From assembly GCF_036010485.1 (NCBI RefSeq), contig NZ_CP108568.1:2564001-2628000 (forward strand): 64,000 nt of DNA, written 5' to 3'. The DNA comes from Streptomyces sp. NBC_01198 (lineage in GTDB: Bacteria > Actinomycetota > Actinomycetes > Streptomycetales > Streptomycetaceae). Position 1 is the first letter of the stretch; each line of letters opens with the position of its first letter. Of this stretch, positions 24,565 to 31,787 are shown one piece after another. Position numbers and translations under genes: made by a program. The notes beneath the pieces are model-generated. The model was not told the origin of the DNA. It saw nothing but the letters and a program-made list of their open reading frames with translations, and did not search any database.

Positions 24565-25266
24565 ATGGCGTCGAAGCGCAGTTACGGCGACGGGTGCGGC
24601 ATCGCGCGCGCCCTCGACCTGGTCGGGGAGCGGTGGGGGCTGCTGGTGGTGCGGGAGCTGGTACTCGGGCCGAAGCGGTTCACCGGGCTGCACGCGGGGC
24701 TGCCCGGGGTGAGCCCGAACGTGCTGGCGCAGCGGCTGCGCGAGCTGGAGGGCGCGGGGGTGCTGCGGCGCCGGACGCTGGGGCCGCCGACCGGGGCGCG
24801 GATCTACGAACTCACCGAGTGGGGCCGGGAGCTGGAGCCGCTGCTGATCGGCCTCGGCCGCTGGGGCGGACGGACGCCGGTGGCGACCGCCGACCCCTAC
24901 CGCAGTGCGGATTCGCTGCTGCTCTGGCTGTGCTCACGCTTCGGCTCTTTCGCCGGGGACGCCGCGGCCGAGGGCAGGGGGGAGCTCGCCGCGGTCCTCG
25001 CGGTGCGGATCGGCGACGACCGCTTCGCCGTACGGGTCGGCGGTGGCCGGCTCACCGTGGAGCGCGGGGTGCCCGAGCGGCCGGACGCCACCCTGGCGGG
25101 TGACCTGGCGACGTTGACGGAGGTGCTCCAGGGCCGCCGCCCGATCGCCGAGGCCGCGCAGAGCGGCGAGCTGGCGGTCGGCGGCGACGTGACGGCCGTA
25201 CGCCGGCTGGTGGACCTCCTGGTCACGTCCCGTCCCGCGACCGCCCTGGCCGCGGTGCCCGCGTAA
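24565..25266 (+). CDS. HxlR-type regulator with a C-terminal SCP2-like sterol-binding domain
   Basis: A 233-aa protein. Residues 1-110 form a winged helix of the HxlR family (CGIARALDLVGERWGLLVVRELVLGPKRFTGLHAGLPGVSPNVLAQRLRELE). Residues about 125-225 resemble an SCP2/sterol-transfer fold (LAVRIGDDRFAVRVGGGRLTVERGVPERPDATLAGD), a combination found in many actinobacterial regulators that may sense a hydrophobic ligand. GGGAG lies 9 bp before the ATG at 24565, preferred over the TTG at 24556. It is divergent from the DinB gene, a plausible target. Confidence 0.85.
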   Translation: MASKRSYGDGCGIARALDLVGERWGLLVVRELVLGPKRFTGLHAGLPGVSPNVLAQRLRELEGAGVLRRRTLGPPTGARIYELTEWGRELEPLLIGLGRWGGRTPVATADPYRSADSLLLWLCSRFGSFAGDAAAEGRGELAAVLAVRIGDDRFAVRVGGGRLTVERGVPERPDATLAGDLATLTEVLQGRRPIAEAAQSGELAVGGDVTAVRRLVDLLVTSRPATALAAVPA

Positions 25267-25449
25267 CACGACGGCCCCTGGCCGCGGCGCCCGTAAGGCA
25301 GCCGCCCGGTCGGCGCTGCCCGCGTAAGACAATCGCCCGGGCCGCGGCCGCCCGCGCGGGCCCCGGGCGCAACCCGGCCCCGGAGCCCGCGGCAGGCGCA
25401 TGGCAGCATCGGAGCTGCCGAACCGCAGACGACAGAGACGAGCCGCGCC

Positions 25450-26688
25450 ATGCCGCTGCAGATCAGGGCCTTCGACGCCGACCACCCCTCCGACCTGCTC
25501 GACCTCGAATGGCACCTGCCGCTCGAACAGTGGTCGGACAAGTCCCTGGTCGCGCTGCCGCGCGGCATCTCGCGGCACGTGGTGCGCTTCGCCCGGGCCG
25601 GCGACCAGGTGGTCGCGGTCAAGGAGGTCAGCGAGTGGGCGGCGGTGCGCGAGTACGGGCTGCTGCGGGACCTGGACCGGCTCGCGATACCCGCGGTCGA
25701 CCCGATCGCGGTGGTCACAGGGCGGGTCGCCGCGGACGGCTCGGCGCTGGAGCCGGCGCTGATCACCCGGCATCTGAACGGCTCGCTGCCGTATCGCTCG
25801 ATGTTCGAGACCACGATGCGCCCCGGCACCGTCAGCCGGCTGCTCGACGCGCTCGCGGTGCTGCTGGTGCGGCTGCACCTGGTGGGCTTCGCCTGGGGGG
25901 ACTGCTCGCTGTCCAACACCCTCTTCCGCCGCGACGCCGGGGCCTACGCCGCCTATCTGGTGGACGCCGAGACCGGGCAGATCCAGCCCGAACTGACCGC
26001 CGGGCAGCGGGACTACGACATCGAGCTCGCCCGGGTGAACATCGCCGGCGAGCTGATGGACCTGGAGGCGGGCGGCTCGCTGCACCCGTCGGTGGACCCG
26101 GTGACCTTCGCCGAGGCGATCTGCTCCCGCTACAGCGACCTGTGGCACGAGCTGACCCGCGAGTCGGTCTACCCGGCGGACAAGCGGCACTACATCGACC
26201 GCCGTATCCGCCGCCTCAACGACCTCGGTTTCGACGTCGCCGAGATGCAGATCCAGCGATCGCCCGGCGGCGACAGCGTGACCTTCGTGCCGAAGGTGGT
26301 GGACGCCGGGCACCACCAGCGCCAGCTGCTGCGGCTGACCGGCCTGGACACCGAGGAGAACCAGGCCCGCAGCCTGCTCAACGACCTGGACTCCTGGATG
26401 ACCACCCAGGACGACTACGCCCCAGGCGACTCCCTCGGAGCCCGCCCCGAGGTGCTTGCGCACCGCTGGGTGCGCCAGGTCTTCCGGCCGGCGGTCCGGA
26501 TGGTCCCGGCCGAGCTGCGCCGCCACATGGAGCCGGCGCAGGTCTACCACGAGCTGCTTGAGCACCGCTGGTACCTGTCGGAGGCCGTCGGGCACGACGT
26601 CGGCCTGGAGGCGGCCGTCGCCGGCTACCTCGCCGACGTCCTGCCGCACGTGCCCGACCCGACCGCGCTGGCGGCCGAGCCGGAGTAG
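25450..26688 (+). CDS. DUF4032 protein with a kinase-like domain
   Basis: A 412-aa protein. The N-terminal half has the layout of a lipopolysaccharide-kinase/RIO-type fold: VVAVKEVSE with a lysine, ALITRHLNGSLP as hinge, FAWGDCSLSNTLF where a catalytic loop would be, and AYLVDAETGQIQ where DFG would be. The C-terminal half (YPADKRHYIDRRIRRLNDLGFDVAEMQIQR onward) is the DUF4032 region. Whether it phosphorylates anything is unknown. It stands alone; the 183 bp before it contain only GC-rich sequence with a repeated GCCCGCGTAA word. Confidence 0.8.
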   Translation: MPLQIRAFDADHPSDLLDLEWHLPLEQWSDKSLVALPRGISRHVVRFARAGDQVVAVKEVSEWAAVREYGLLRDLDRLAIPAVDPIAVVTGRVAADGSALEPALITRHLNGSLPYRSMFETTMRPGTVSRLLDALAVLLVRLHLVGFAWGDCSLSNTLFRRDAGAYAAYLVDAETGQIQPELTAGQRDYDIELARVNIAGELMDLEAGGSLHPSVDPVTFAEAICSRYSDLWHELTRESVYPADKRHYIDRRIRRLNDLGFDVAEMQIQRSPGGDSVTFVPKVVDAGHHQRQLLRLTGLDTEENQARSLLNDLDSWMTTQDDYAPGDSLGARPEVLAHRWVRQVFRPAVRMVPAELRRHMEPAQVYHELLEHRWYLSEAVGHDVGLEAAVAGYLADVLPHVPDPTALAAEPE

Positions 26689-26700
26689 CGCGGGCCCGGA

Positions 26701-26747
26701 TCAGCCGAGCCGCAGCGCCGGGCGGGGTCAGCCGAGCCGCAGCGCCG
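26701..26747. repeat. 20-bp direct repeat spanning the end of the Gfo/Idh gene
   Basis: TCAGCCGAGCCGCAGCGCCG occurs at 26701-26720 and 26728-26747. The second copy encodes the last codons and stop of the oxidoreductase gene; the first is a small duplication just beyond it. Confidence 0.85.
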
Positions 26748-27966
26748 CCTCCCGTACCGCCAGCGCGTCCTCGCGCACCTCGCGCAGGCCCGGCAGCGGC
26801 CAGATGCCGGGGCGGGGGGCCGGGCGGGGGCCGGGGTTGGGGATCCAGGACACGCTGCGGGTCCAGGCCCGCAGTTGTTCGCGGAAGCCGATCCTGGCCG
26901 CGGCCGCCCGGTGGGTGCGCCGGGTGGAGGTCCCGTCGGCGTCCCAGGTGTCGATCTGCAGGGTCGCGCCCTCGTCGCGGGCGTAGGGCGAGGGAAGGGT
27001 GAGCGTGGCGACCGAGTCGGTGCCGGTGAACTCCAGCGTCTCGCGGTAGCGCCGGTGCGCCGGCAGCCGCAGATGGCTGGCCTCCACCACCAGGTCGTCG
27101 TCGGGGCGCCAGCGGCAGCTGACCGCGCTGCCGCCGGCCCACTGCATGCTGTGCTCCAGGTTGCCGTGGAGCCGGCGGCCGGTGCCGTCGAGGGCCGCGT
27201 GCACGATGTTGACCTGGTGGATCAGCGAGCCGCCGAGGCCCCGCGCGTAGACCTCGCGCTGCGTCGCCGTGGCGTCGGCGCCGAGCGCGCGCACCAGCGC
27301 GGCCTCCGCGGGGGGCGGTTGCGGGCCGAAGGGCGGCGGCGGGTACGGCACCAGGTGGTCGACCAGGTGCGGGGCGTTGGGGTCGTGGATGTCGACGGTG
27401 ATCCGGCGGGCGTCGGCCGCGTGCTCGCGGCAGTGGTCGATGAACAGCTGCACGATCGGGTCGTGCCGCTTCATGTACCCGGCGGTGACGGGGACGCCGG
27501 TGCGCACCTCGGCCGCGATCAGCTCGTCGATCTCGGCCGGGTCCAGGCTCACCGGCTTCTCGCACAGCACCGGCAGCCCGGCGTCCAGGCAGCCGAGCAC
27601 CGCGTCCTTGTGGGTCCACCACGGCGACAGTACGAGGGCGGCGGTCGCCCCGGCCCACACCGACTCCTCCGCGGTGGTGCACACCGCGACCCGGGGGAAG
27701 CCGGCCATCAGGGCGGCCCGGTGGCCGGGGTCGGGGTCGATCACGGCGACCGGCCTGATCAACTGCGGCAGGTCGCGGATCTCCCGCAGATGCGCGGCAT
27801 GGGCGACCTTGCCTGCCCCGATGACCACGACCCGTACCGGCGCGGGGGTGGACTCCGGCTCGTCCCCGGGACCGAAGTCACCGTCCGGGACACGGCCCTG
27901 TCCTGTGGTGACGGTGTCCCCAACTCCCGGCGGTCCCTGCGGCCTCTGCTGCCCCGCGTGACGCAT
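26728..27966 (-). CDS. Gfo/Idh/MocA family oxidoreductase
   Basis: A 412-aa NAD(P)-dependent dehydrogenase. After about 45 variable residues, VVVIGAGKVAHAAHLREI is the Rossmann motif, CEKPVSLDPAEIDELI the family EKP signature and GYMKRHDPIVQLFIDHC follows. The C-terminal beta-sheet domain includes GGSLIHQVNIVHAAL. Members oxidise or reduce sugars, inositols or related molecules; the substrate here is unknown. The ATG at 27966 is chosen because AGGA lies 8 bp upstream; an ATG at 27975 and a GTG at 27993 are alternatives. It is divergent from the LuxR-type regulator across 191 bp. Confidence 0.85.
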   Translation of the reverse strand: MRHAGQQRPQGPPGVGDTVTTGQGRVPDGDFGPGDEPESTPAPVRVVVIGAGKVAHAAHLREIRDLPQLIRPVAVIDPDPGHRAALMAGFPRVAVCTTAEESVWAGATAALVLSPWWTHKDAVLGCLDAGLPVLCEKPVSLDPAEIDELIAAEVRTGVPVTAGYMKRHDPIVQLFIDHCREHAADARRITVDIHDPNAPHLVDHLVPYPPPPFGPQPPPAEAALVRALGADATATQREVYARGLGGSLIHQVNIVHAALDGTGRRLHGNLEHSMQWAGGSAVSCRWRPDDDLVVEASHLRLPAHRRYRETLEFTGTDSVATLTLPSPYARDEGATLQIDTWDADGTSTRRTHRAAAARIGFREQLRAWTRSVSWIPNPGPRPAPRPGIWPLPGLREVREDALAVREAALRLG

Positions 27967-28157
27967 CGTGCTCATCCTTTCTGCGGTCGGCACTCGTTCC
28001 TACCAGGAAACGTGGCGTGACCGCGACGCCGGGGTGTCCGAACCGTGATCTCACCCATGGCATGAGGGCCATCCATTGCTAGAGTCGGTATAGGGTGCGT
28101 TGCCACCTTGCAGGCACCTGCACGTTTCGGCGCACCCGGCGACGAAAGAGGGAATCC

Positions 28158-29165
28158 GTGGCCAATTCGGTGAGGGGTGGTGGGCCGAATGCGGCCGACA
28201 TCGGGCTCGCCCTTTATCAGGCACTGCGCACCAATGGCTCCTCCGCCCCGGCGAAGGCCGCGGCGGCGATCGGGCTGACCGAGGCGGAGGCCGAGGCGGG
28301 CTGGCGGGAGCTGGAGGAGCTGGGGCTGGTCCGTCCCGGCGAGACCGCGGACGTGGTGGATCCGGTCGAACCGGACACCGCCCTGATCGAGCTGCTGGCC
28401 CGGCAACGGGCCTCGTTGCGCCAGCAGCGCGACGAGTTGACGTCGATCGTCACGGCCGCCGAGTCGCTGATGGAGCGCTATCGGCCCGCCGTGATGCGGG
28501 AGAACGCCGAGATCGAGGTCGAGCTGGTCACCAAGGACCACCGGCGGCGGCAGTTCCTGCGGGACTTCGACGCGACGATCACCGAGTCGGCGAGCTGGAT
28601 GCACCCGGGGCCGCTGCCGTCCAGCGAGGTGCTGGCCGGCTCGCTGACGGCGGACAACGCGCTCATAGCCCGGGGCATAAAAGTGCGCGCCATTTATGGC
28701 CAGAGCATTAATTCCGCCCCGCGGCAGCGTAAATATCTCTCGGATCTGACGGCCGTCGGCGTGGACGTCAGATTGGCACCCCAGGTGCCTTTCGATCTCC
28801 TTATGGCCGATACACACAGTGCGCTGGTACTGGCCAATCCGGATGATCCGTCGGGCCCCGCCGTAGTCATCAGAGGACCGGCTCTCGTCCGTTCTTACGT
28901 GGCAATGTACGAGGATTGCTGGCTGCGTTCTGTCCCTTACTCCGTGAACGGGGGGAACGGCCTCGACCCGGACAGCGAGCTGACCGAGCAGCACCGCACG
29001 ACCATGCGTCTGCTGGCCAACGGCCTGACGGACGAGCGGATCGCCAGAAAACTCGGGGTGTCTCTGAGGACCGTGAGTCGCCTGGTTTCTGAGATCATGC
29101 GGTATCTTGAGGCCGACAGCCGATTCCAGGCGGGAGTCCTTGCGGCGGCGCACGGCCTGATCTGA
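28158..29165 (+). CDS. LuxR-type regulator with a TrmB-like N-terminal domain
   Basis: A 335-aa regulator. Residues about 10-60 form a TrmB-like winged helix (ALYQALRTNGSSAPAKAAAAIGLTEAEAEAGWRELEELGLV). The middle region (EVELVTKDHRRRQFLRDF to VVIRGPALVRSYVAMYEDCW) is a phospholipase-D-like sensor fold. The C-terminus is a LuxR HTH (LLANGLTDERIARKLGVSLRTVSRLVSEIM). GTG 28158 has AGAGGGA upstream. Codons between about 28670 and 28960 are richer in A/T (ATA, ATT, TTA) than the surroundings. It lies 150 bp before the GWFPT-repeat precursor and in the same direction, so it is a likely regulator of it (inference). Confidence 0.85.
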   Translation: MANSVRGGGPNAADIGLALYQALRTNGSSAPAKAAAAIGLTEAEAEAGWRELEELGLVRPGETADVVDPVEPDTALIELLARQRASLRQQRDELTSIVTAAESLMERYRPAVMRENAEIEVELVTKDHRRRQFLRDFDATITESASWMHPGPLPSSEVLAGSLTADNALIARGIKVRAIYGQSINSAPRQRKYLSDLTAVGVDVRLAPQVPFDLLMADTHSALVLANPDDPSGPAVVIRGPALVRSYVAMYEDCWLRSVPYSVNGGNGLDPDSELTEQHRTTMRLLANGLTDERIARKLGVSLRTVSRLVSEIMRYLEADSRFQAGVLAAAHGLI

Positions 29166-29194
29166 CGACGATCACACCGGCGCATTCACGCCAT

Positions 29195-29244
29195 GGCAGA
29201 TATACGCATCAACGGCCGCTGGCCCATGCCCGCGTATATTTGCC
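29195..29244. promoter_or_regulatory. inverted repeat upstream of the GWFPT-repeat gene
   Basis: GGCAGATATACGC (29195-29207) and GCGTATATTTGCC (29232-29244) pair at 12 of 13 positions across 24 bp. They lie 72-121 bp before the precursor start in an unusually A/T-rich gap. It could be a double operator for the LuxR-type regulator or an mRNA hairpin. Confidence 0.5.
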
Positions 29245-29315
29245 AACATTGGGAAAGTTACGTGTCGCCACACGACCATAGTGAGCACCCACTTTCTGCC
29301 CACCTAAGGATTATG

Positions 29316-29726
29316 ATGTCGCGGATCCGGCGTTCGACCCATGTCTCCGCTGTTACAGCACTGGTGCTCGTTCTGGCGTCGGCCGCGGGCACAGCCGTTG
29401 CCGCCGACAATGCTTCCTCCACTGCCCCGGCGCCTGCCACCCCCTCCGGCACCGACACCGCCACGCCTGACGGCTGGTTCCCCACCGCTGTCACCCCTGA
29501 CGGTTGGTTCCCGACTGCCACCCCCGCTGGCTGGTTCCCCACTGCCGCGCCTGACGGCTGGTTCCCCACCGCTGTCACCCCTGACGGATGGTTCCCGACT
29601 GCCACCCCCGTCGGCTGGTTCCCCACCGCTGTCACCCCTGACGGATGGTTCCCGACTGCCACCCCCGTCGGCTGGTTCCCCACCGTCGCGTCCGCCGACG
29701 CGTTCCCCGCCGGCATCGCGGCCTGA
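29316..29726 (+). CDS. secreted precursor with eight GWFPT repeats
   Basis: A 136-aa protein from ATG 29316 (AAGGA ends 5 bp upstream; an adjacent ATG at 29313 is too close). Residues 1-31 are a Sec signal peptide (MSRIRRS, then a hydrophobic core, AGTAVAADNA). A short Ala/Pro/Thr linker follows. Then come eight units of 9-10 residues of the form TP(D/A/V)GWFPTA(V), and a tail ASADAFPAGIAA. Units alternate in length to give a 19-residue super-repeat, visible as near-perfect 57-bp DNA repeats starting at 29556, 29613 and 29670. There is no Cys or Lys in the repeats. A strong terminator follows. It looks like a multicopy peptide precursor or a repetitive secreted protein; no modifying enzyme is adjacent. 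No known family is recognised. Confidence 0.8.
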   Translation: MSRIRRSTHVSAVTALVLVLASAAGTAVAADNASSTAPAPATPSGTDTATPDGWFPTAVTPDGWFPTATPAGWFPTAAPDGWFPTAVTPDGWFPTATPVGWFPTAVTPDGWFPTATPVGWFPTVASADAFPAGIAA

Positions 29727-29761
29727 ACCGCAGCAGCACCGCAGCAGCGCCGCAGCCAAAA

Positions 29762-29801
29762 GCACCGTGCGGTCCGTGATGATTCGCGGACCGCACGGTG
29801 C
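29762..29801 (+). terminator. strong hairpin terminator after the GWFPT-repeat gene
   Basis: A perfect 15-bp stem (GCACCGTGCGGTCCG at 29762-29776, complement at 29787-29801) has a 10-nt loop and AA/TT flanks that extend pairing. It lies 35 bp past the stop. Confidence 0.85.
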
Positions 29802-29855
29802 TTCCTGCATTTTGTGGGGGGATCTTCGGGGGCGGGCAGCCGGTCGGGGCTCGGG

Positions 29856-30323
29856 TCAGGATCCGACCGAGGCCGCCATCGCCATCAGGGCGTGCTGTGG
29901 CCTGGCCACCGCCAGTGCGCGTTGCAGGACGGTGTCGATGTCGGTGGCCGCGTCGTCGGCGGCCGGGTGTACGGCCAGCCAGCCGAGGTGGCGGCGTAGG
30001 AATGCGGCGAGGGCCGGCACCGTCCGCAGGGGGAGGCGGACGGTGCGGCCCTCGACTATGAGATCGGCCCAGGAGGCCAAGGTGTCTCGTACAGCTGCGC
30101 GCGCCTCGACTGCCGGCCCGTTCAGGGGGATGCCGGGCCGGTCAGTGCCGGACAGTCTGTCGCCGGGGTCCTGCGCTGCTACGAGTGCAACCTCCAACTC
30201 GCCGTATACCCGGGGAAGCAAGGCGAGTTGCCGATCCAACCGCTCCTGGCAGGGCAGGCAGAGCGCAGGATCCGTCTCGACACACAGGTGGCCGGTCCGG
30301 AATTCGTAGTCCTGCACTTCCAC
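29856..30323 (-). CDS. hypothetical protein with a CxxC motif
   Basis: A 155-aa protein. Near the N-terminus CVETDPALCLPCQERLDRQLALLP contains C-x7-C-x2-C, a possible small zinc site. A helical region (AAVRDTLASWADLIVEGRTVRLP, LAAFLRRHLGWLAVHPAADD) follows. Similar short proteins with this pattern occur in actinophages and prophage remnants as I remember them, but no other phage gene is visible here, so this is not claimed. It is convergent with the GWFPT-repeat gene across their shared terminator. Confidence 0.6.
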   Translation of the reverse strand: MEVQDYEFRTGHLCVETDPALCLPCQERLDRQLALLPRVYGELEVALVAAQDPGDRLSGTDRPGIPLNGPAVEARAAVRDTLASWADLIVEGRTVRLPLRTVPALAAFLRRHLGWLAVHPAADDAATDIDTVLQRALAVARPQHALMAMAASVGS

Positions 30324-30477
30324 TGTCCCTTCTCGTCGCCGGGGCGGTGGTTAAAGACAACCAGCGCGGCTGCTTCCGGACAATGTCCCCCGACCGGCCG
30401 GATTCTGCCATGGCGCATACGCGCATCTAGGCATCTCCGTCCCAGGTCAGGCCGGGACTGCCACCCCGGCGAGTGGG

Positions 30478-30969
30478 TCAGCGGGGCAGCAGCGCCTCGA
30501 TCGCCCCAGTGACCTCGGAGGCCTCCGGAGCGACGGCGGGACGGAACCTGGCGACGGCCTGTCCCGACCCGTCGACCAGGAACTTCTCGAAGTTCCAGGT
30601 GATATCGCCCGCTTCGCCCGCCGCGTCGGGCAGCCGGGTCAGCTCGGCGTAGAGCGGGTGCCGGTTCGTGCCGTTGACGTCGGCCTTCGCCAGCAGCGGG
30701 AAGCTGACGCCGTAGGTGGTCGAGCAGAAGGTCTGGATCTCCTCGGCGGTGCCCGGCTCCTGGCCGCCGAACTGGTTGCAGGGCATGCCGAGGACGGTGA
30801 AGCCGCGCTCCGCGTACTTCTGCTGCAGCCGCTCAAGGCCCTCGTACTGCGGGGTCAGTCCGCACTTGGACGCGACGTTGACCACCAGGACGGCCTTGCC
30901 GCGGTGCTCGCCGAGGGTGGTGGCCGCGCCGTCGAGGGTCCGCAGCGGTATGTCGTGGAGGGTGCTCAT
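30478..30969 (-). CDS. glutathione peroxidase family protein (thiol peroxidase)
   Basis: A 163-aa thioredoxin-fold peroxidase. C36 in NVASKCGLTPQYEGL is the peroxidatic residue (Cys, not selenocysteine). GMPCNQFGGQEPGTAEEI supplies the Gln and the probable resolving Cys, and ITWNFEKFLVDGSG the Trp-Asn-Phe motif. It should reduce hydroperoxides with thioredoxin or mycothiol rather than glutathione in this lineage. Its ATG overlaps the stop of the pentapeptide-repeat gene (ATGA). The 154 bp upstream of 30478 hold no gene. Confidence 0.93.
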   Translation of the reverse strand: MSTLHDIPLRTLDGAATTLGEHRGKAVLVVNVASKCGLTPQYEGLERLQQKYAERGFTVLGMPCNQFGGQEPGTAEEIQTFCSTTYGVSFPLLAKADVNGTNRHPLYAELTRLPDAAGEAGDITWNFEKFLVDGSGQAVARFRPAVAPEASEVTGAIEALLPR

Positions 30970-31679
30970 CGTTTCGTGCTCCTGTCGGGGTGGGACGCGA
31001 GGCCGGGCTCGGCCACGGTGAGGCCGAGGGTCTGGGCGAGGGCCGGTGCGAGGTCGAGCAGCTGGGCCGGGCTGATCACGGCGCCGCGCAGCGACTCGTA
31101 GCCGTCGGCGAGGTCGATGGCCAGGGCGCCGCGCAGGTCGGCGTTCTTCAGGGTGGCGCGGCCGAACCTGGCCTGCTCGATCCGGCTGCCGGGGAAGGTC
31201 ACACCGTCCAGCCGGGCCTCGCCGAAGTCGACGTCGCGCAGCACGCAGTCCTCGAAGACCACGTCGTGCAGCGCGGCCGAGCGCAGGTTCACCGAGTCGA
31301 GCTTGCAGCGGACGAAGGTGACCCGGCGCAGCACGGCGTCGTAGGCCTCCACGCCCGCCAGCGAGCAGCCGATGAGTGCGGTGTCCAGCCACTGGCTGCC
31401 GGCCAGGGTGCAGCCGGTGAAGCGGGTGCCCGACGCCCAGGCGTCGTTGAAGCGGGCGCCGCGCAGGTCGGTGCCGGCCAGCACGCAGTCGGTGATCGCC
31501 GACTCCAGGAACCGGGCGCCGGGAGCCCGGGTGCCCTCGGCGACCGGCAGCCGGTCCAGATGGACGGTGTCGTAGTCGCCCTCGGGGGCCAGCGGCCCGG
31601 AGTGCGGGCGCAGCAGCACGGCGTACGGCAGGTCGGCGAGGTCCTGGGGGACGGCGGCGCGGGCGCCCGATGGTGTCAC
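30966..31679 (-). CDS. pentapeptide repeat protein
   Basis: A 237-aa protein with tandem A(D/N)Lxx-type pentapeptides from about residue 55 to 195 (FLESAITDCVLAGTDLRGARFND, VNLRSAALHDVVFEDCVLRDVDFGEARLDGVTFPGSRIEQARFGRATLKNADLRGAL), expected to fold as a right-handed beta-helix. Some members mimic DNA and protect gyrase from quinolones; this one has no specific sign of that. The GTG at 31679 is chosen because the repeat protein begins soon after. It is co-translated with the glutathione peroxidase gene downstream. Confidence 0.85.
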   Translation of the reverse strand: MTPSGARAAVPQDLADLPYAVLLRPHSGPLAPEGDYDTVHLDRLPVAEGTRAPGARFLESAITDCVLAGTDLRGARFNDAWASGTRFTGCTLAGSQWLDTALIGCSLAGVEAYDAVLRRVTFVRCKLDSVNLRSAALHDVVFEDCVLRDVDFGEARLDGVTFPGSRIEQARFGRATLKNADLRGALAIDLADGYESLRGAVISPAQLLDLAPALAQTLGLTVAEPGLASHPDRSTKR

Positions 31680-31787
31680 CCGATCAACCCTACGCGCGGC
31701 GTCCGACAGCCCTCCGGGCGGACCGGCGCCGCCGCCTCGCGGGTGACATGACGGATATGTCGCCGCCGCCTTGCTAGGTTGCAGCCC

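Noticed and set aside
29440..29700. Regular repeats considered as a CRISPR array
   Set aside because: Repeats are contiguous 57-bp units in one reading frame without unique spacers, and encode the GWFPT precursor.
29856..30323. Prophage remnant
   Set aside because: One phage-like small protein alone; no integrase, attachment site or other phage gene nearby.
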